Origin: an uncultured Cohaesibacter sp.
Lineage (GTDB): Bacteria > Pseudomonadota > Alphaproteobacteria > Rhizobiales > Cohaesibacteraceae
Length of the DNA: 64,000 bases
Direction: 5' to 3'
Assembly: GCF_963662805.1 (NCBI RefSeq)
Contig: NZ_OY759863.1
Coordinates: 310,001-374,000, forward strand
This document shows, one piece after another, positions 54,001 through 62,733 of this stretch. Both the position numbers and the translations under genes were made by a program. The notes below the pieces were generated by a model that was not told where the DNA came from, did no database searches, and worked only from the letters and a program-made list of their open reading frames with translations. Every line of letters starts with the position of its first letter. Position 1 is the stretch's first letter.

Positions 54001-54792
54001 ATGAAGAAGAAAATGTCCCAGACCAGCACTCTCGATCACTCCAACCACGATCACGGGCACGATCATTCCAACCATGATCATTGTCACGATCAGGGTGGCA
54101 GCTGTTGCTCGCAGGCAGCCTCAGAGAAAACGGCAGCGGCTCAAACATCCTGCTCCGATCATGCCTGCGGCTGTTCCGGCAATCCGGTGTTTGATGGCGT
54201 TGACGCCCGTTACAAGCGGGTGCTCTGGATGGTCATCGCCCTGAATGGCGGCATGTTCCTGATCGAAATGCTGGCAGGTCGGCTGGCCGGCTCGCAAGCC
54301 TTGCAGGCTGATGCGCTCGACTTTCTGGGCGATTCCGTCACCTACGGCATGAGCCTTGCGGTCATCGGCATGAGCCTCAGGGTCCGGTCAACGGCAGCGA
54401 TGATCAAAGGTGTCAGCCTGTTGCTGATGGGCGCGTGGATATTCGGCTCTACGCTCTATCAGGTTTTCTTCCTCGAGGTGCCGAAGGCGGAAGTCATGGG
54501 TGTGATTGGCCTCATGGCGCTCGCCGCGAACCTAGGTTCGGTGCTCCTGCTGATGCGTTACAAGGATGGCGACGCCAATGTGCGCTCAGTCTGGCTCTGC
54601 TCGCGCAATGACGCCATTGGCAACCTTGCGGTTCTGGGGGCTAGCCTGTCGGTCTATTTCACCGTTTCGGCCTGGCCCGACATTGCCGTTGCTCTGGTTA
54701 TGGCTGGCCTCTTCCTGCGCTCTGCCCAATTGATCCTCTCCCAATCCCTCAAGGAATATCGGGAGAGTCATCAAGAGCTCCGGACGGCATAG
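54001..54792 (+). CDS. Cation diffusion facilitator family metal exporter
   Basis: About 263 residues. A His/Cys-rich N-terminus (HSNHDHGHDHSNHDHCHDQ and SCCSQ, then CSDHACGCSGN) is followed by about six membrane helices. The TM2 site is ADALDFLGDSVTYG and TM5 has SRNDAIGNLAVLG, so the metal-binding histidine of many CDF members is replaced by Asp/Asn. This is the shorter CDF group without a large C-terminal domain. The start is probably ATG 54001; ATG 53989 leaves an implausibly short leader. Exports a divalent metal under the divergent MerR protein. Confidence 0.9.
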   Translation: MKKKMSQTSTLDHSNHDHGHDHSNHDHCHDQGGSCCSQAASEKTAAAQTSCSDHACGCSGNPVFDGVDARYKRVLWMVIALNGGMFLIEMLAGRLAGSQALQADALDFLGDSVTYGMSLAVIGMSLRVRSTAAMIKGVSLLLMGAWIFGSTLYQVFFLEVPKAEVMGVIGLMALAANLGSVLLLMRYKDGDANVRSVWLCSRNDAIGNLAVLGASLSVYFTVSAWPDIAVALVMAGLFLRSAQLILSQSLKEYRESHQELRTA

Positions 54793-54891
54793 AACCAATT
54801 GTGAAGCCCGCCGGAGATTTCGTGCGCACACAGGCCTCCTACCCGTGATAGACTTCTGCCAATACAGATGTCGTTGCAGGGAGGATGATGA

Positions 54892-55461
54892 ATGCACACT
54901 CTTCAATGGATGATCGTTGCCTTGACCGCTCTGCTCTTGCCTTTGCAAGGCAAGGCCGACGAAATGAGCGACACGCTCGCAAAAGCCGAGAGCCTTCTGA
55001 CGTCAGGCCAGCCGAAGGCGGCATTCGAGGCGCTTGACACGATGGTCGAGAGTTTCTGGCAGAAATCGCCGATGTTCGTGAAGGTCGCGACCTTTGCCAC
55101 CAACATCGAAGGATATGGCCTTTACAGCGAACGAGCCCCCATCTTCAAGAGGAACGAGCCCCTTGTCGTCTATGCAGAGCCAATCGGCTATGCCTATGGC
55201 ACCAATTCTGACGGCAAACTGAATGCAAGCTGGAATGTCGATTTCACCCTGACGAATGACGGTGGCGACACGCTCTTTCAGAAAGACGACTTTTTGACGC
55301 TCAAACTGCCACTGGGGCAACGCAATCGCGAAATCCATCTGACCCTGACGATCAACCTCACCGGCATGAAGCCGGGCAAATATGTCTCTCACTATCAGCT
55401 CAAAGATCAGAATTCCGAGAAACAGACGGAGTTCTCACTGCCGTTTGAAGTGATCGAATAA
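54892..55461 (+). CDS. Exported protein of unknown function
   Basis: 189 residues. A signal peptide (about 1-22, ending LQGKADEM) is followed by a short helical segment (ESLLTSGQPKAAFEALDTM) and a beta-rich domain with FKRNEPLVVYAEPIGYAYG and WNVDFTLTNDGG. Predicted periplasmic. I recognise no named family, and the neighbours do not suggest a role. A convergent terminator follows. Confidence 0.75.
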   Translation: MHTLQWMIVALTALLLPLQGKADEMSDTLAKAESLLTSGQPKAAFEALDTMVESFWQKSPMFVKVATFATNIEGYGLYSERAPIFKRNEPLVVYAEPIGYAYGTNSDGKLNASWNVDFTLTNDGGDTLFQKDDFLTLKLPLGQRNREIHLTLTINLTGMKPGKYVSHYQLKDQNSEKQTEFSLPFEVIE

Positions 55462-55477
55462 ACTGACAGCTCCCAAC

Positions 55478-55514
55478 AAAAAGGCACCGGGCCATCGATT
55501 GGCAGGTGCCTTTT
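55478..55514. terminator. Bidirectional terminator
   Basis: AAAAGGCACC (55479-55488) pairs with GGTGCCTTTT (55505-55514); A and T runs flank both sides. It separates convergent genes ending at 55461 and 55543. Confidence 0.9.
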
Positions 55515-55542
55515 GTATAAAAGATTCTGTTTTGCTCGGAGC

Positions 55543-55854
55543 TTATTGTACGGCGGTTTTCAGGCTCGCCGTTTCAATGCCCTTGGGCAGGTTGAGCTTG
55601 ATGACTTCCTGGCTCATCTCGGTCATTTTCGAGTGGATCATCGACATCAGGATATCGCCGCCAGAATAGGTGACACCGATCGCGCCGGTCAGGATCATCG
55701 CATAGAGGCCAAGCTGCAGCGTCAGTTGCTGTGCGGTCCGCCCTGCGCGCTTCAAGACGGCTTGGTCGATCCGGAACGCAGCGGCATGTTGCTTCCACGT
55801 GCCCGCCAACTGCTCCCACATGGTCATCCAGATAGTGTCTGCTCGTTCAATCAT
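55543..55854 (-). CDS. Small protein of unknown function
   Basis: 103 residues. It is mostly amphipathic helix: MIERADTIWMTMWEQLAG at the start, a central segment LQLGLYAMILTGAIGVTYSGG that could be a membrane helix, and a helix ending SLKTAVQ. ATG at 55854 has GGGGTGG upstream; GTG at 55863 is the alternative. No family recognised; phasin-like proteins of this size exist but the evidence is weak. Confidence 0.6.
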   Translation of the reverse strand: MIERADTIWMTMWEQLAGTWKQHAAAFRIDQAVLKRAGRTAQQLTLQLGLYAMILTGAIGVTYSGGDILMSMIHSKMTEMSQEVIKLNLPKGIETASLKTAVQ

Positions 55855-56300
55855 GCCTGCCACCCCATTGTTTTTGTTCTGATCGGTTTGCCAATTCGTT
55901 CGTGCTGCATTCAGCTCGCTAGTGCTGGCGCTTCCTCGTCCAGCATGGCGCGAAGGATTTAGCCAAGGGATAAAAGCCTCCGTATTTCAGCCAATTAGCC
56001 AATCCAAATTCCCAACAGGGTTTGCGATTTGTAAATGGCTGCAGGAAATGGTTTCGGCTTTCTTTCCTGCTGTTTCAAAATGCAGCGTCACGGACAGCCT
56101 CAGCGTTAATCGCTCGTCACCGGACGTGGTGAGCGTTTCGTTACCAACACGAGGCCAGTCAATTTTCGATGTGAATGTCGCAGAACCGCGACCTGTGACT
56201 TCGAATTTGAACAACGTTGCCAAAAGCTTCTTCCGGCGGCATCCTGCTGGACACGTTTATTGCCAAATGATTCCCTTCATTTCTTGCAGCTGCCAAATCC
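55855..56300. other. Gap with a possible short reading frame
   Basis: About 445 bases between a minus-strand gene and the GNAT gene. One weak candidate is a TTG-started minus-strand frame (55987-56223, 78 residues: beta-rich, GSATFTSKIDWPRVGNETL), with a GGAAGAAG upstream. I do not call it a gene. Nothing else is recognisable. Confidence 0.3.
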
Positions 56301-56831
56301 ATGACACACACTTCAACGCCTCAAGTGACCATTCGTTCCGCCCGTGAAACGGATTCTGACGAAATTCTTCGCATCTATCAGGAAGGTATCGACACCGGGA
56401 ACGCCACATTCACGGCAGCGGCACCCACATGGGAGGGCTGGGACACGGGCCATCTCGCGCAATGCCGACTGGTTGCCGAAGCGGACGGAAAGCTCCTTGG
56501 CTGGGCCGCTCTGTCGGCGGTATCCAGCCGATGTGTCTATCAAGGAGTTGCAGAGGTCAGCGTCTATGTTTCTACATCCGCCCTCGGTCAAGGCATCGGT
56601 TCAAAATTGATGTCCGCACTGATCACGGACTCGGAGGAAAACGGTATCTGGACGTTGCAATCGGCGATCTTTCCGGAGAATGAAGCGAGCATCAACGCGC
56701 ACCAGAAGCACGGATTCCGCGTCGTTGGCAATCGGCAACGGCTCGCAAAGATGACTTATGGCTCCAAGGCCGGAACATGGCGCGACGTCGTGTTGCTTGA
56801 ACGCCGCAGTGCGATCACCGGAACAGACTGA
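56301..56831 (+). CDS. GNAT N-acetyltransferase (phosphinothricin acetyltransferase-like)
   Basis: 176 residues. It has an N-terminal VTIRSARETDSDEILRIYQEGIDTGNATF, in pieces, and the acetyl-CoA loop VYVSTSALGQGIGSKLMSALI (about 91-111), followed by FPENEASINAHQKHGFRVVG. The pattern is that of PAT/MnaT-like enzymes, which acetylate methionine analogues and related compounds. The exact substrate is unknown. Confidence 0.9.
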   Translation: MTHTSTPQVTIRSARETDSDEILRIYQEGIDTGNATFTAAAPTWEGWDTGHLAQCRLVAEADGKLLGWAALSAVSSRCVYQGVAEVSVYVSTSALGQGIGSKLMSALITDSEENGIWTLQSAIFPENEASINAHQKHGFRVVGNRQRLAKMTYGSKAGTWRDVVLLERRSAITGTD

Positions 56832-56889
56832 CCGGCCCTCAGCCTCGCCTTGCGACTCTATAATGTCATGAAGCGGTGGCTATAGTGAG

Positions 56890-57183
56890 TTAGAGATCAT
56901 CTCGAGGCAGGCTCATCACGGCAGCCCCCATCGCCACGCTACAAAGAGTGATGAGCAGGCCGAAGAACAACAGTGCCATCGGTACGAATGGATTTTCGCT
57001 TTCGAAGATCAGGGTCTGCAATCCGGCCGCATTGGTGATCAGGAGCCCTGAGAAAACCAGAATCGTCGCGGCCAATCCAATCAACCAGTTGATCGCGAGC
57101 AGACGCACAAGTGGATTGTGCCACAATCCTTCCTGTCCAGATTGCTTGCGTTTTTCAGGTGGGACCAGATCGGTGATCGGCAT
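56890..57183 (-). CDS. Small two-helix membrane protein
   Basis: 97 residues: a soluble, charged N-terminus (about 1-25), two hydrophobic segments (about 27-52 and 66-90) and an acidic end (SLPRDDL). Common as a conserved hypothetical in Rhizobiales as far as I can tell. No function can be inferred; the gene is alone. Confidence 0.6.
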   Translation of the reverse strand: MPITDLVPPEKRKQSGQEGLWHNPLVRLLAINWLIGLAATILVFSGLLITNAAGLQTLIFESENPFVPMALLFFGLLITLCSVAMGAAVMSLPRDDL

Positions 57184-57288
57184 GGGGCTAGTGGTTCCTG
57201 CTCTCGGTTTGCGCTTGTAACCATTCTAATTGAATAATGGTTTTTGCTTAAGTCAAAATTGGCCGTAGCGCGATGGACGCATCGCCGC

Positions 57289-57318
57289 ATATCGAACAAA
57301 CATATACTCGTTCGATAT
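57289..57318. promoter_or_regulatory. Dyad upstream of the PadR gene
   Basis: ATATCGAAC (57289-57297) is a perfect inverted match to GTTCGATAT (57310-57318), 12 bases apart; related AT-rich sequence CATATCAAACGAGCATATATAC follows to 57355. This lies 119-148 bases before the PadR start and is a candidate autoregulatory operator for the efflux operon. Confidence 0.55.
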
Positions 57319-57437
57319 ATACCGTAGACAAGCATATCAAACGAGCATATATACATTAGTTGCAGCCTTCCATGGATTCTATAGGGTGCAAACCGGATAT
57401 CCGGTTTTCGTAATCAAGGCGAAATGGAAGTTCAAAG

Positions 57438-58028
57438 ATGAACGTAAGCAGTATCTGTCTGGCGATTTTGTTCTGCGGTGACATGACGGGGTATGACATC
57501 CGCAAAATCTCGACCGAAGGCAGTTTCTGCTTCTTTGTAGAAGCCAGTTATGGCTCGATCTACCCTGCCCTGAACCGACTGGAGCATGAAGGTCTGGTCA
57601 CCTGTCGGCATGAAGCTCAAGACGGGAAGCCGGCCCGGAAAGTCTATTCGATCACCGATAGCGGTCGGAAGGCTCTCCTTAGTGAAATGCTGGAACCACA
57701 CAAGGAAGACATCTTCAGATCAGAATTCCTGCTGATTTCCATTTATGCGAGCCTTCTGGGGCCGGATGTGGTGGAAACGGCCATTCAACGGCAGATCAAG
57801 CTTCTCGAGCAGGAGTTGCTTCAAATTAACGCATGTGATGGTCCGGTGACCGCAGAAACTGCTGAAAAGACCACCCCAAATGTCGACCTGCCACTGATTG
57901 AAGAGGCAGGAAATTGGGCTCGGGATTATGGCACCTATTGTGTTTCTGCCGCAATCGACTATCTGAACAAGCATGGTGTGAAGTTGGTGGAAATTGCCCG
58001 CAAGGGACAATCCATCGTTGAAGATTAG
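57438..58028 (+). CDS. PadR-family transcriptional regulator
   Basis: 196 residues. Winged helix: MTGYDIRKIS (about 16), then YGSIYPALNRLEHEGLVTCR (about 38-57) and RKVYSITDSGRKALL; a C-terminal helical domain of the vinyl-phenol type follows. PadR proteins usually repress neighbouring detoxification or efflux genes. The adaptor gene of an RND pump starts 117 bases downstream on the same strand. Confidence 0.9.
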   Translation: MNVSSICLAILFCGDMTGYDIRKISTEGSFCFFVEASYGSIYPALNRLEHEGLVTCRHEAQDGKPARKVYSITDSGRKALLSEMLEPHKEDIFRSEFLLISIYASLLGPDVVETAIQRQIKLLEQELLQINACDGPVTAETAEKTTPNVDLPLIEEAGNWARDYGTYCVSAAIDYLNKHGVKLVEIARKGQSIVED

Positions 58029-58145
58029 ATCAAGTCTTGGGTGTGTTTTTTCGAAGCTGCGGAATTCCTGCCGCGGCTCTTGAGTCATTTTTTGATTTTA
58101 CCGCGCCGCCAATTCGCTGAGCGTGGAACATACGAGGGAAAAACC

Positions 58146-59288
58146 ATGGCATTGCGACTGAAAGGCTCATACGGCCTTGCATTGCTATTTACGACGGGCA
58201 TCGTAGGCTGGATGGCAACCGGCGAAACCGTCTTTAGTGGGCAACAGAACGAAAATGCGACGCCGCCTCCTGCGGTTCGCAATCATCAGGCAGAAGATGA
58301 AGCCGTCCGTGTCGCCGTCAAAACATTTACGGCGCAGCAGCGTGAAAACATCCTGATCATTCGTGGCCGCACCGAAGCGGATACGAAGGTCTCCGTGCGG
58401 GCTGAAACCACTGCGATCGTCCGCGAGCGGTTTGCCAAGAAAGGCGAGTTCGTTCAGCAGGGTGATCTGCTCTGTCGTCTGGATATCGGGTCTCGCGAGG
58501 CGAGCCTTGCGAAATCCGAAGCAGCTCTGGCTCAGGCCGAGTTTGATCTCAACGCCAAGCAAACGCTGGCCACAAAGGGCTATGCTTCCGAGACGCAGCT
58601 TGCTGCCCTCAAGGCACAGCGGGATGCGGCTCTGGCCAATGTGAAGGACGCAAAGCTGGAGCTGGAGCGGACGGAAATCCGTGCGCCAATTGCCGGCATC
58701 GTTCAGGGCACCCTTGCCGAAGTGGGCGACCAACTGGCAACGGGTGGGGTCTGTGCCGAGATCATGAAACCCGATCCGATGCTTGTTGTCGGTCAGGTGT
58801 CCGAGCGGGACATCCAAAAGGTCAAGGTCGGCACGAAGGCCGAGATCAAGCTGGTCTCCGACGAAGCTGCAGAAGGCACTGTTCGCTATGTCAGCGCCAC
58901 GTCAGACGTGGAAACGCGCACGTTTCTGGTTGAAGTCGAAATCGATAACGCGAACCAGACCATTCGCGACGGCATCACTGCCGTTGCCAAACTGGAGCTG
59001 CAGCCGCTTGAGGCCCATTTCATGAGCCCGGCCCATCTGACCCTGTCGGATGAAGGTCTGGTGGGCGTGATGATCGTTGAGAACAACACCACCAAATTCA
59101 CGCCGGTCTCCATCCTGTCGAATGATACCGATGGTATCTGGGTGGCCGGACTTCCGGTCAAGGCCGACGTCATCACCGTGGGTCAGGAATATGTCAAGGA
59201 CGGCCAGACTGTCGTCGCGGTTCCGGAAGGATCTCAAGTTGAAGGCGCAAACAAGAGTGCGCAACTTGGGTCTGGGGGGCAGTCATGA
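58146..59288 (+). CDS. RND efflux periplasmic adaptor (HlyD/MexA family)
   Basis: 380 residues. An N-terminal helix (about 9-27), no clear lipobox, then the biotinyl-lipoyl-like half (DTKVSVRAETTAIVRERF; GDLLCRLDIGSREASLAKSE), a coiled hairpin (about 115-175), the second lipoyl half (IRAPIAGIVQGTLAEVGDQL) and a membrane-proximal beta domain. Bridges the inner-membrane pump to an outer-membrane channel. ATG at 58146 has GAGGGAAAA upstream. The permease ATG overlaps its end by four bases. Confidence 0.93.
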   Translation: MALRLKGSYGLALLFTTGIVGWMATGETVFSGQQNENATPPPAVRNHQAEDEAVRVAVKTFTAQQRENILIIRGRTEADTKVSVRAETTAIVRERFAKKGEFVQQGDLLCRLDIGSREASLAKSEAALAQAEFDLNAKQTLATKGYASETQLAALKAQRDAALANVKDAKLELERTEIRAPIAGIVQGTLAEVGDQLATGGVCAEIMKPDPMLVVGQVSERDIQKVKVGTKAEIKLVSDEAAEGTVRYVSATSDVETRTFLVEVEIDNANQTIRDGITAVAKLELQPLEAHFMSPAHLTLSDEGLVGVMIVENNTTKFTPVSILSNDTDGIWVAGLPVKADVITVGQEYVKDGQTVVAVPEGSQVEGANKSAQLGSGGQS

Positions 59289-62200
59289 ACGGTATTCTTG
59301 ACACGATCCTCAGAGCCCGGCGCACCGTCATGACCATGATGGTCGTGCTGGTGGCCGCAGGTTTCGTCAGCTATCTGTCCATCCCCAAGGAAGCCAATCC
59401 GGACATTGACGTTCCTGTCCTCTATGTCTCGATTTCGCAGAATGGCATCTCGCCTGAAGATGCAGCCCGTCTTCTCGTCAAGCCGATGGAGAACAAGCTG
59501 CAATCGCTTGATGGCGTCAAAGAAATGACGGCAACCGCGTCTGAGGGTCATGCCTCGGTGGTGCTGGAATTCGACGTCGGGTTCAACAAGGATCAGGCGC
59601 TGGCAGACGTGCGCGACAAGGTGGATCAGGCCAAGGCCGAACTACCCAGCGATGCGGACGAGCCGACCATTCACGAGATCAACTTCTCACTTCAGCCGAC
59701 CATCTATGTGACGCTGTCGGGCGATGTGCCCGAACGCACGCTCTATCAGCATGCCAAACGTCTGCAGGACGAGTTGGAGAGCGTCCCGACCGTACTGGAA
59801 GCAGATCTGACCGGTGAGCGTGAGGAAGTGCTGCAGGTCGAGATCGACCTATTGAAGCTCGAATCCTACAATGTCACCCAGACCGAGCTGCTCAATGCGG
59901 TCACGCTCAACAACCAACTCGTGCCCGCGGGCTTCCTCGACACTGGCAAGGGACGCTTCAACCTGAAGGTCCCCGGTCTGATCGAGACGGCTCACGATGT
60001 CTATTCCATTCCGATCAAGCAGAATGGCGAAGGGGTTGTCACCCTCGGCGATATCGCGGAAATCAAACGGACTTTCAAGGACCGGGAAGCCATCACGCGC
60101 GTCAACGGTCAGCCCGCCATCTCGATTGAAATCAAGAAACGGACAGGCACCAACATCATCGAGAACAACGAGGCTGTCAGAGCCGTCGTTGCCAAGGAAA
60201 TGGCCAATTGGAACCCGGCCATCAAGGTCCGGTTCATGCTCGATGAAGCCAAGCCGATCTTCGACACGCTGGGTTCGCTTGAATCCTCGATCATGACCGC
60301 CATCGCGCTTGTTATGATGCTGGTGCTGGCTGCCCTCGGATTGCGTTCGGCGCTTTTGATCGGCATTGCGATTCCGACCTCCTTCATGACTGGCTTCCTT
60401 GTGCTCTCGGGCCTTGGCATGACCATGAATATGATGGTGATGTTCGGTCTCGTGCTGACAGTCGGGATGCTGGTCGATGGGGCCATCGTGATCGTGGAAT
60501 ATGCCGACCGCAAGGTGGCGGAGGGCATGGAACGCAAGGAGGCCTACATCCGTGCGGCCAAACTGATGTTCTGGCCAATCACCTCCTCCACCGCAACAAC
60601 GCTTGCGGCCTTCCTGCCCATGCTTCTCTGGCCCGGCGTGGTCGGGGAATTCATGAGCTATCTGCCGATCATGGTCATTATCGTCCTGTCGTCAGCCCTG
60701 TTGACCGCGATGATCTTTCTGCCGGTGACCGGTGGCTTCATCGGTCGCAACAAGGCCAGCGAAGAAGAGATGGCCAACGCGCAGAACTTGTCAGGAACGC
60801 ACAAGTTCAACGTTAGGGAAGTCAAGGGGCTCACCGGCCTTTACGCCCGGGTCCTGCATGCTCTTGCCTCTCATCCGATCGGCAACCTCGGCACGATTGC
60901 TGCGGTGTGCATCATCGGCTTCGGGATCGTTGCCAACTTCATGCAGCACAGCAAGGGCGTCGAGTTCTTCGTCGATGAAGAGCCGCGCATCGCCATGGTC
61001 TATGTCTCGGCACGCGGTAACATGAGTGCTGTCGAGAGCCGGGCTTTGGTCAAGGCCGTCGAGGACGAAGTGCTTCAGGTTGAAGGCATCCGCGATGTGG
61101 TTTCCAACTCTGCGCCATCCGGTGTCAGCTCGGGCCCGGCCATGGGCGATATCGGCGGGGGCGGGACAAAACCCGTCGACGCCATCGGTACGCTCAACCT
61201 CGAACTTGATGACTATTGCTGCCGTCGTCCCTCCAAGGAGATCTTTGCCGAGATCCGCGAACGGACTGCGGACATTCCGGGCATTCACATTCAGGTTGCC
61301 AAACAAGAGGGTGGTCCACCGACCGGCAAGGACGTGAACCTGCAGATCACCTCGGCGAGCTACGATCAGGTTGCGACCGTGACAGGTCTGGTGCGTCGCT
61401 ATTTTGAAACCGTACCCAATCTCTTCGAGCTTGAGGACACCCGTCCCCTGCCCGGCATCGAATGGGAACTGCTGATCGACCGCAAGGAAGCGGGGCGCTA
61501 CAACGCCTCGATTGCCGAGGTCGGTTCGATGGTGCAGTTGGTCACCAACGGTTTGTTGATCGGCAAGTATCGACCTGACGATTCCGACGACGAACTCGAC
61601 ATTCGTGTTCGCCTGCCGGAAGACCAGCGCAGCGTCAGCCAGCTTGATCTGATGAAGCTGATGACGTCCAACGGGCAGGTTCCGATCGGCAACTTCGTCA
61701 AGGTGGCTCCGAAGCAGGAAGTCTCCTCGATCAGCCGCGTTGATGGCTTTTATGCCATGAACGTCAAGGCAACAGTCGATCAGAGCGACGGCACCACCGT
61801 GGACCAGAAGGTCAAGGAGATCGAATCCTGGATCGAAGCCCAGAACTGGCCCGAAGGCGTGATGTTCAAGTTCCGCGGGGCAGATGAGGATCAGGAAGAA
61901 TCGAGCCAGTTCCTCGGCTATGCCGCCATTGGCGCCCTGTTCATCATGGCGATCATTCTGATCACCCAGTTCAACAGCTTCTACCAGACGGCCCTTACGT
62001 TGATGACGGTCATTCTCTCGGTGTTTGGCGTGCTTCTGGGCATGCTGATCACGGGGCAGAAATTCTCCATCGTCATGTCCGGAACCGGGGTTGTGGCTCT
62101 GGCCGGGATCGTGGTCAACAACGCCATCGTGCTGATTGACACCTACAACCGCTTCCGGGCGGATGGCATCGACATTGTCGACGCGGTTGTCAAGACGGCA

Positions 62201-62656
62201 GCACAGAGGATCCGTCCGATCCTCTTGACGACGATCACCACGATTGCGGGCCTCGTCCCGATGGCAACGGGCATCAACTTCGATTTCTTCAATCGGGTGA
62301 TTTCCGTCGGCTCGATCACGGCGGCATGGTGGGTTCAGCTGTCAACGGCCGTGATCTCGGGTCTTGCCTTCTCGACTCTGCTCACACTGATCCTGATCCC
62401 CGTGCTGCTGGCGTTCCCCTCGGTGACGCTGAAGCCCTTCTTCAGGATGCTGTGGAGACTGGTGACGGGCAAGCGCCGACAGACGACAGGTGCTGACGAG
62501 CCGGATCTGGCGGACAATGTTGCCAATGACAGCAGTGCCCTCGCCGCTCAGGACGATCAAGACAACCGGCTGGTTGCCCTCAAGGATCGCAAGCGCAAAA
62601 GCAAGCTCCCCGATCCCCTGCCGCCGCCGAGCGAAATGCCGCAAGCGGCAGAGTGA
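59285..62656 (+). CDS. RND efflux pump permease
   Basis: 1123 residues, AcrB/MdtB-like inner-membrane pump with 12 helices and two large periplasmic domains. Typical segments are the N-terminal ILRARRTVMTMMVVLVAAGF, FDVGFNKDQALADVRDKV, MNMMVMFGLVLTVGMLVDGAI with the TM4 proton-relay aspartate, and in the second half TGVVALAGIVVNNAIVLIDTYN and RPILLTTITTIAGLVPMA. The C-terminal tail (about 1060-1123) is long and charged. No outer-membrane factor gene is nearby, so it must borrow one. Likely PadR-regulated multidrug or solvent efflux. Confidence 0.94.
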   Translation: MNGILDTILRARRTVMTMMVVLVAAGFVSYLSIPKEANPDIDVPVLYVSISQNGISPEDAARLLVKPMENKLQSLDGVKEMTATASEGHASVVLEFDVGFNKDQALADVRDKVDQAKAELPSDADEPTIHEINFSLQPTIYVTLSGDVPERTLYQHAKRLQDELESVPTVLEADLTGEREEVLQVEIDLLKLESYNVTQTELLNAVTLNNQLVPAGFLDTGKGRFNLKVPGLIETAHDVYSIPIKQNGEGVVTLGDIAEIKRTFKDREAITRVNGQPAISIEIKKRTGTNIIENNEAVRAVVAKEMANWNPAIKVRFMLDEAKPIFDTLGSLESSIMTAIALVMMLVLAALGLRSALLIGIAIPTSFMTGFLVLSGLGMTMNMMVMFGLVLTVGMLVDGAIVIVEYADRKVAEGMERKEAYIRAAKLMFWPITSSTATTLAAFLPMLLWPGVVGEFMSYLPIMVIIVLSSALLTAMIFLPVTGGFIGRNKASEEEMANAQNLSGTHKFNVREVKGLTGLYARVLHALASHPIGNLGTIAAVCIIGFGIVANFMQHSKGVEFFVDEEPRIAMVYVSARGNMSAVESRALVKAVEDEVLQVEGIRDVVSNSAPSGVSSGPAMGDIGGGGTKPVDAIGTLNLELDDYCCRRPSKEIFAEIRERTADIPGIHIQVAKQEGGPPTGKDVNLQITSASYDQVATVTGLVRRYFETVPNLFELEDTRPLPGIEWELLIDRKEAGRYNASIAEVGSMVQLVTNGLLIGKYRPDDSDDELDIRVRLPEDQRSVSQLDLMKLMTSNGQVPIGNFVKVAPKQEVSSISRVDGFYAMNVKATVDQSDGTTVDQKVKEIESWIEAQNWPEGVMFKFRGADEDQEESSQFLGYAAIGALFIMAIILITQFNSFYQTALTLMTVILSVFGVLLGMLITGQKFSIVMSGTGVVALAGIVVNNAIVLIDTYNRFRADGIDIVDAVVKTAAQRIRPILLTTITTIAGLVPMATGINFDFFNRVISVGSITAAWWVQLSTAVISGLAFSTLLTLILIPVLLAFPSVTLKPFFRMLWRLVTGKRRQTTGADEPDLADNVANDSSALAAQDDQDNRLVALKDRKRKSKLPDPLPPPSEMPQAAE

Positions 62657-62671
62657 TCGCCAGAGACAGAT

Positions 62672-62699
62672 AGCCCGCCTCAATCGAGGCGGGCTTTTT
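62672..62699 (+). terminator. Terminator of the RND operon
   Basis: AGCCCGCCTC (62672-62681), 4-nt loop, GAGGCGGGCT (62686-62695), then Ts; 15 bases after the permease stop. Confidence 0.92.
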
Positions 62700-62733
62700 C
62701 ATTGCTGAAGGGCACAAGGTGCTTCAGGCTTGA

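Noticed and set aside
55922..56347. 141-residue plus-strand frame overlapping the GNAT start
   Set aside because: Overlaps the clear GNAT gene, no ribosome site, random-looking composition.
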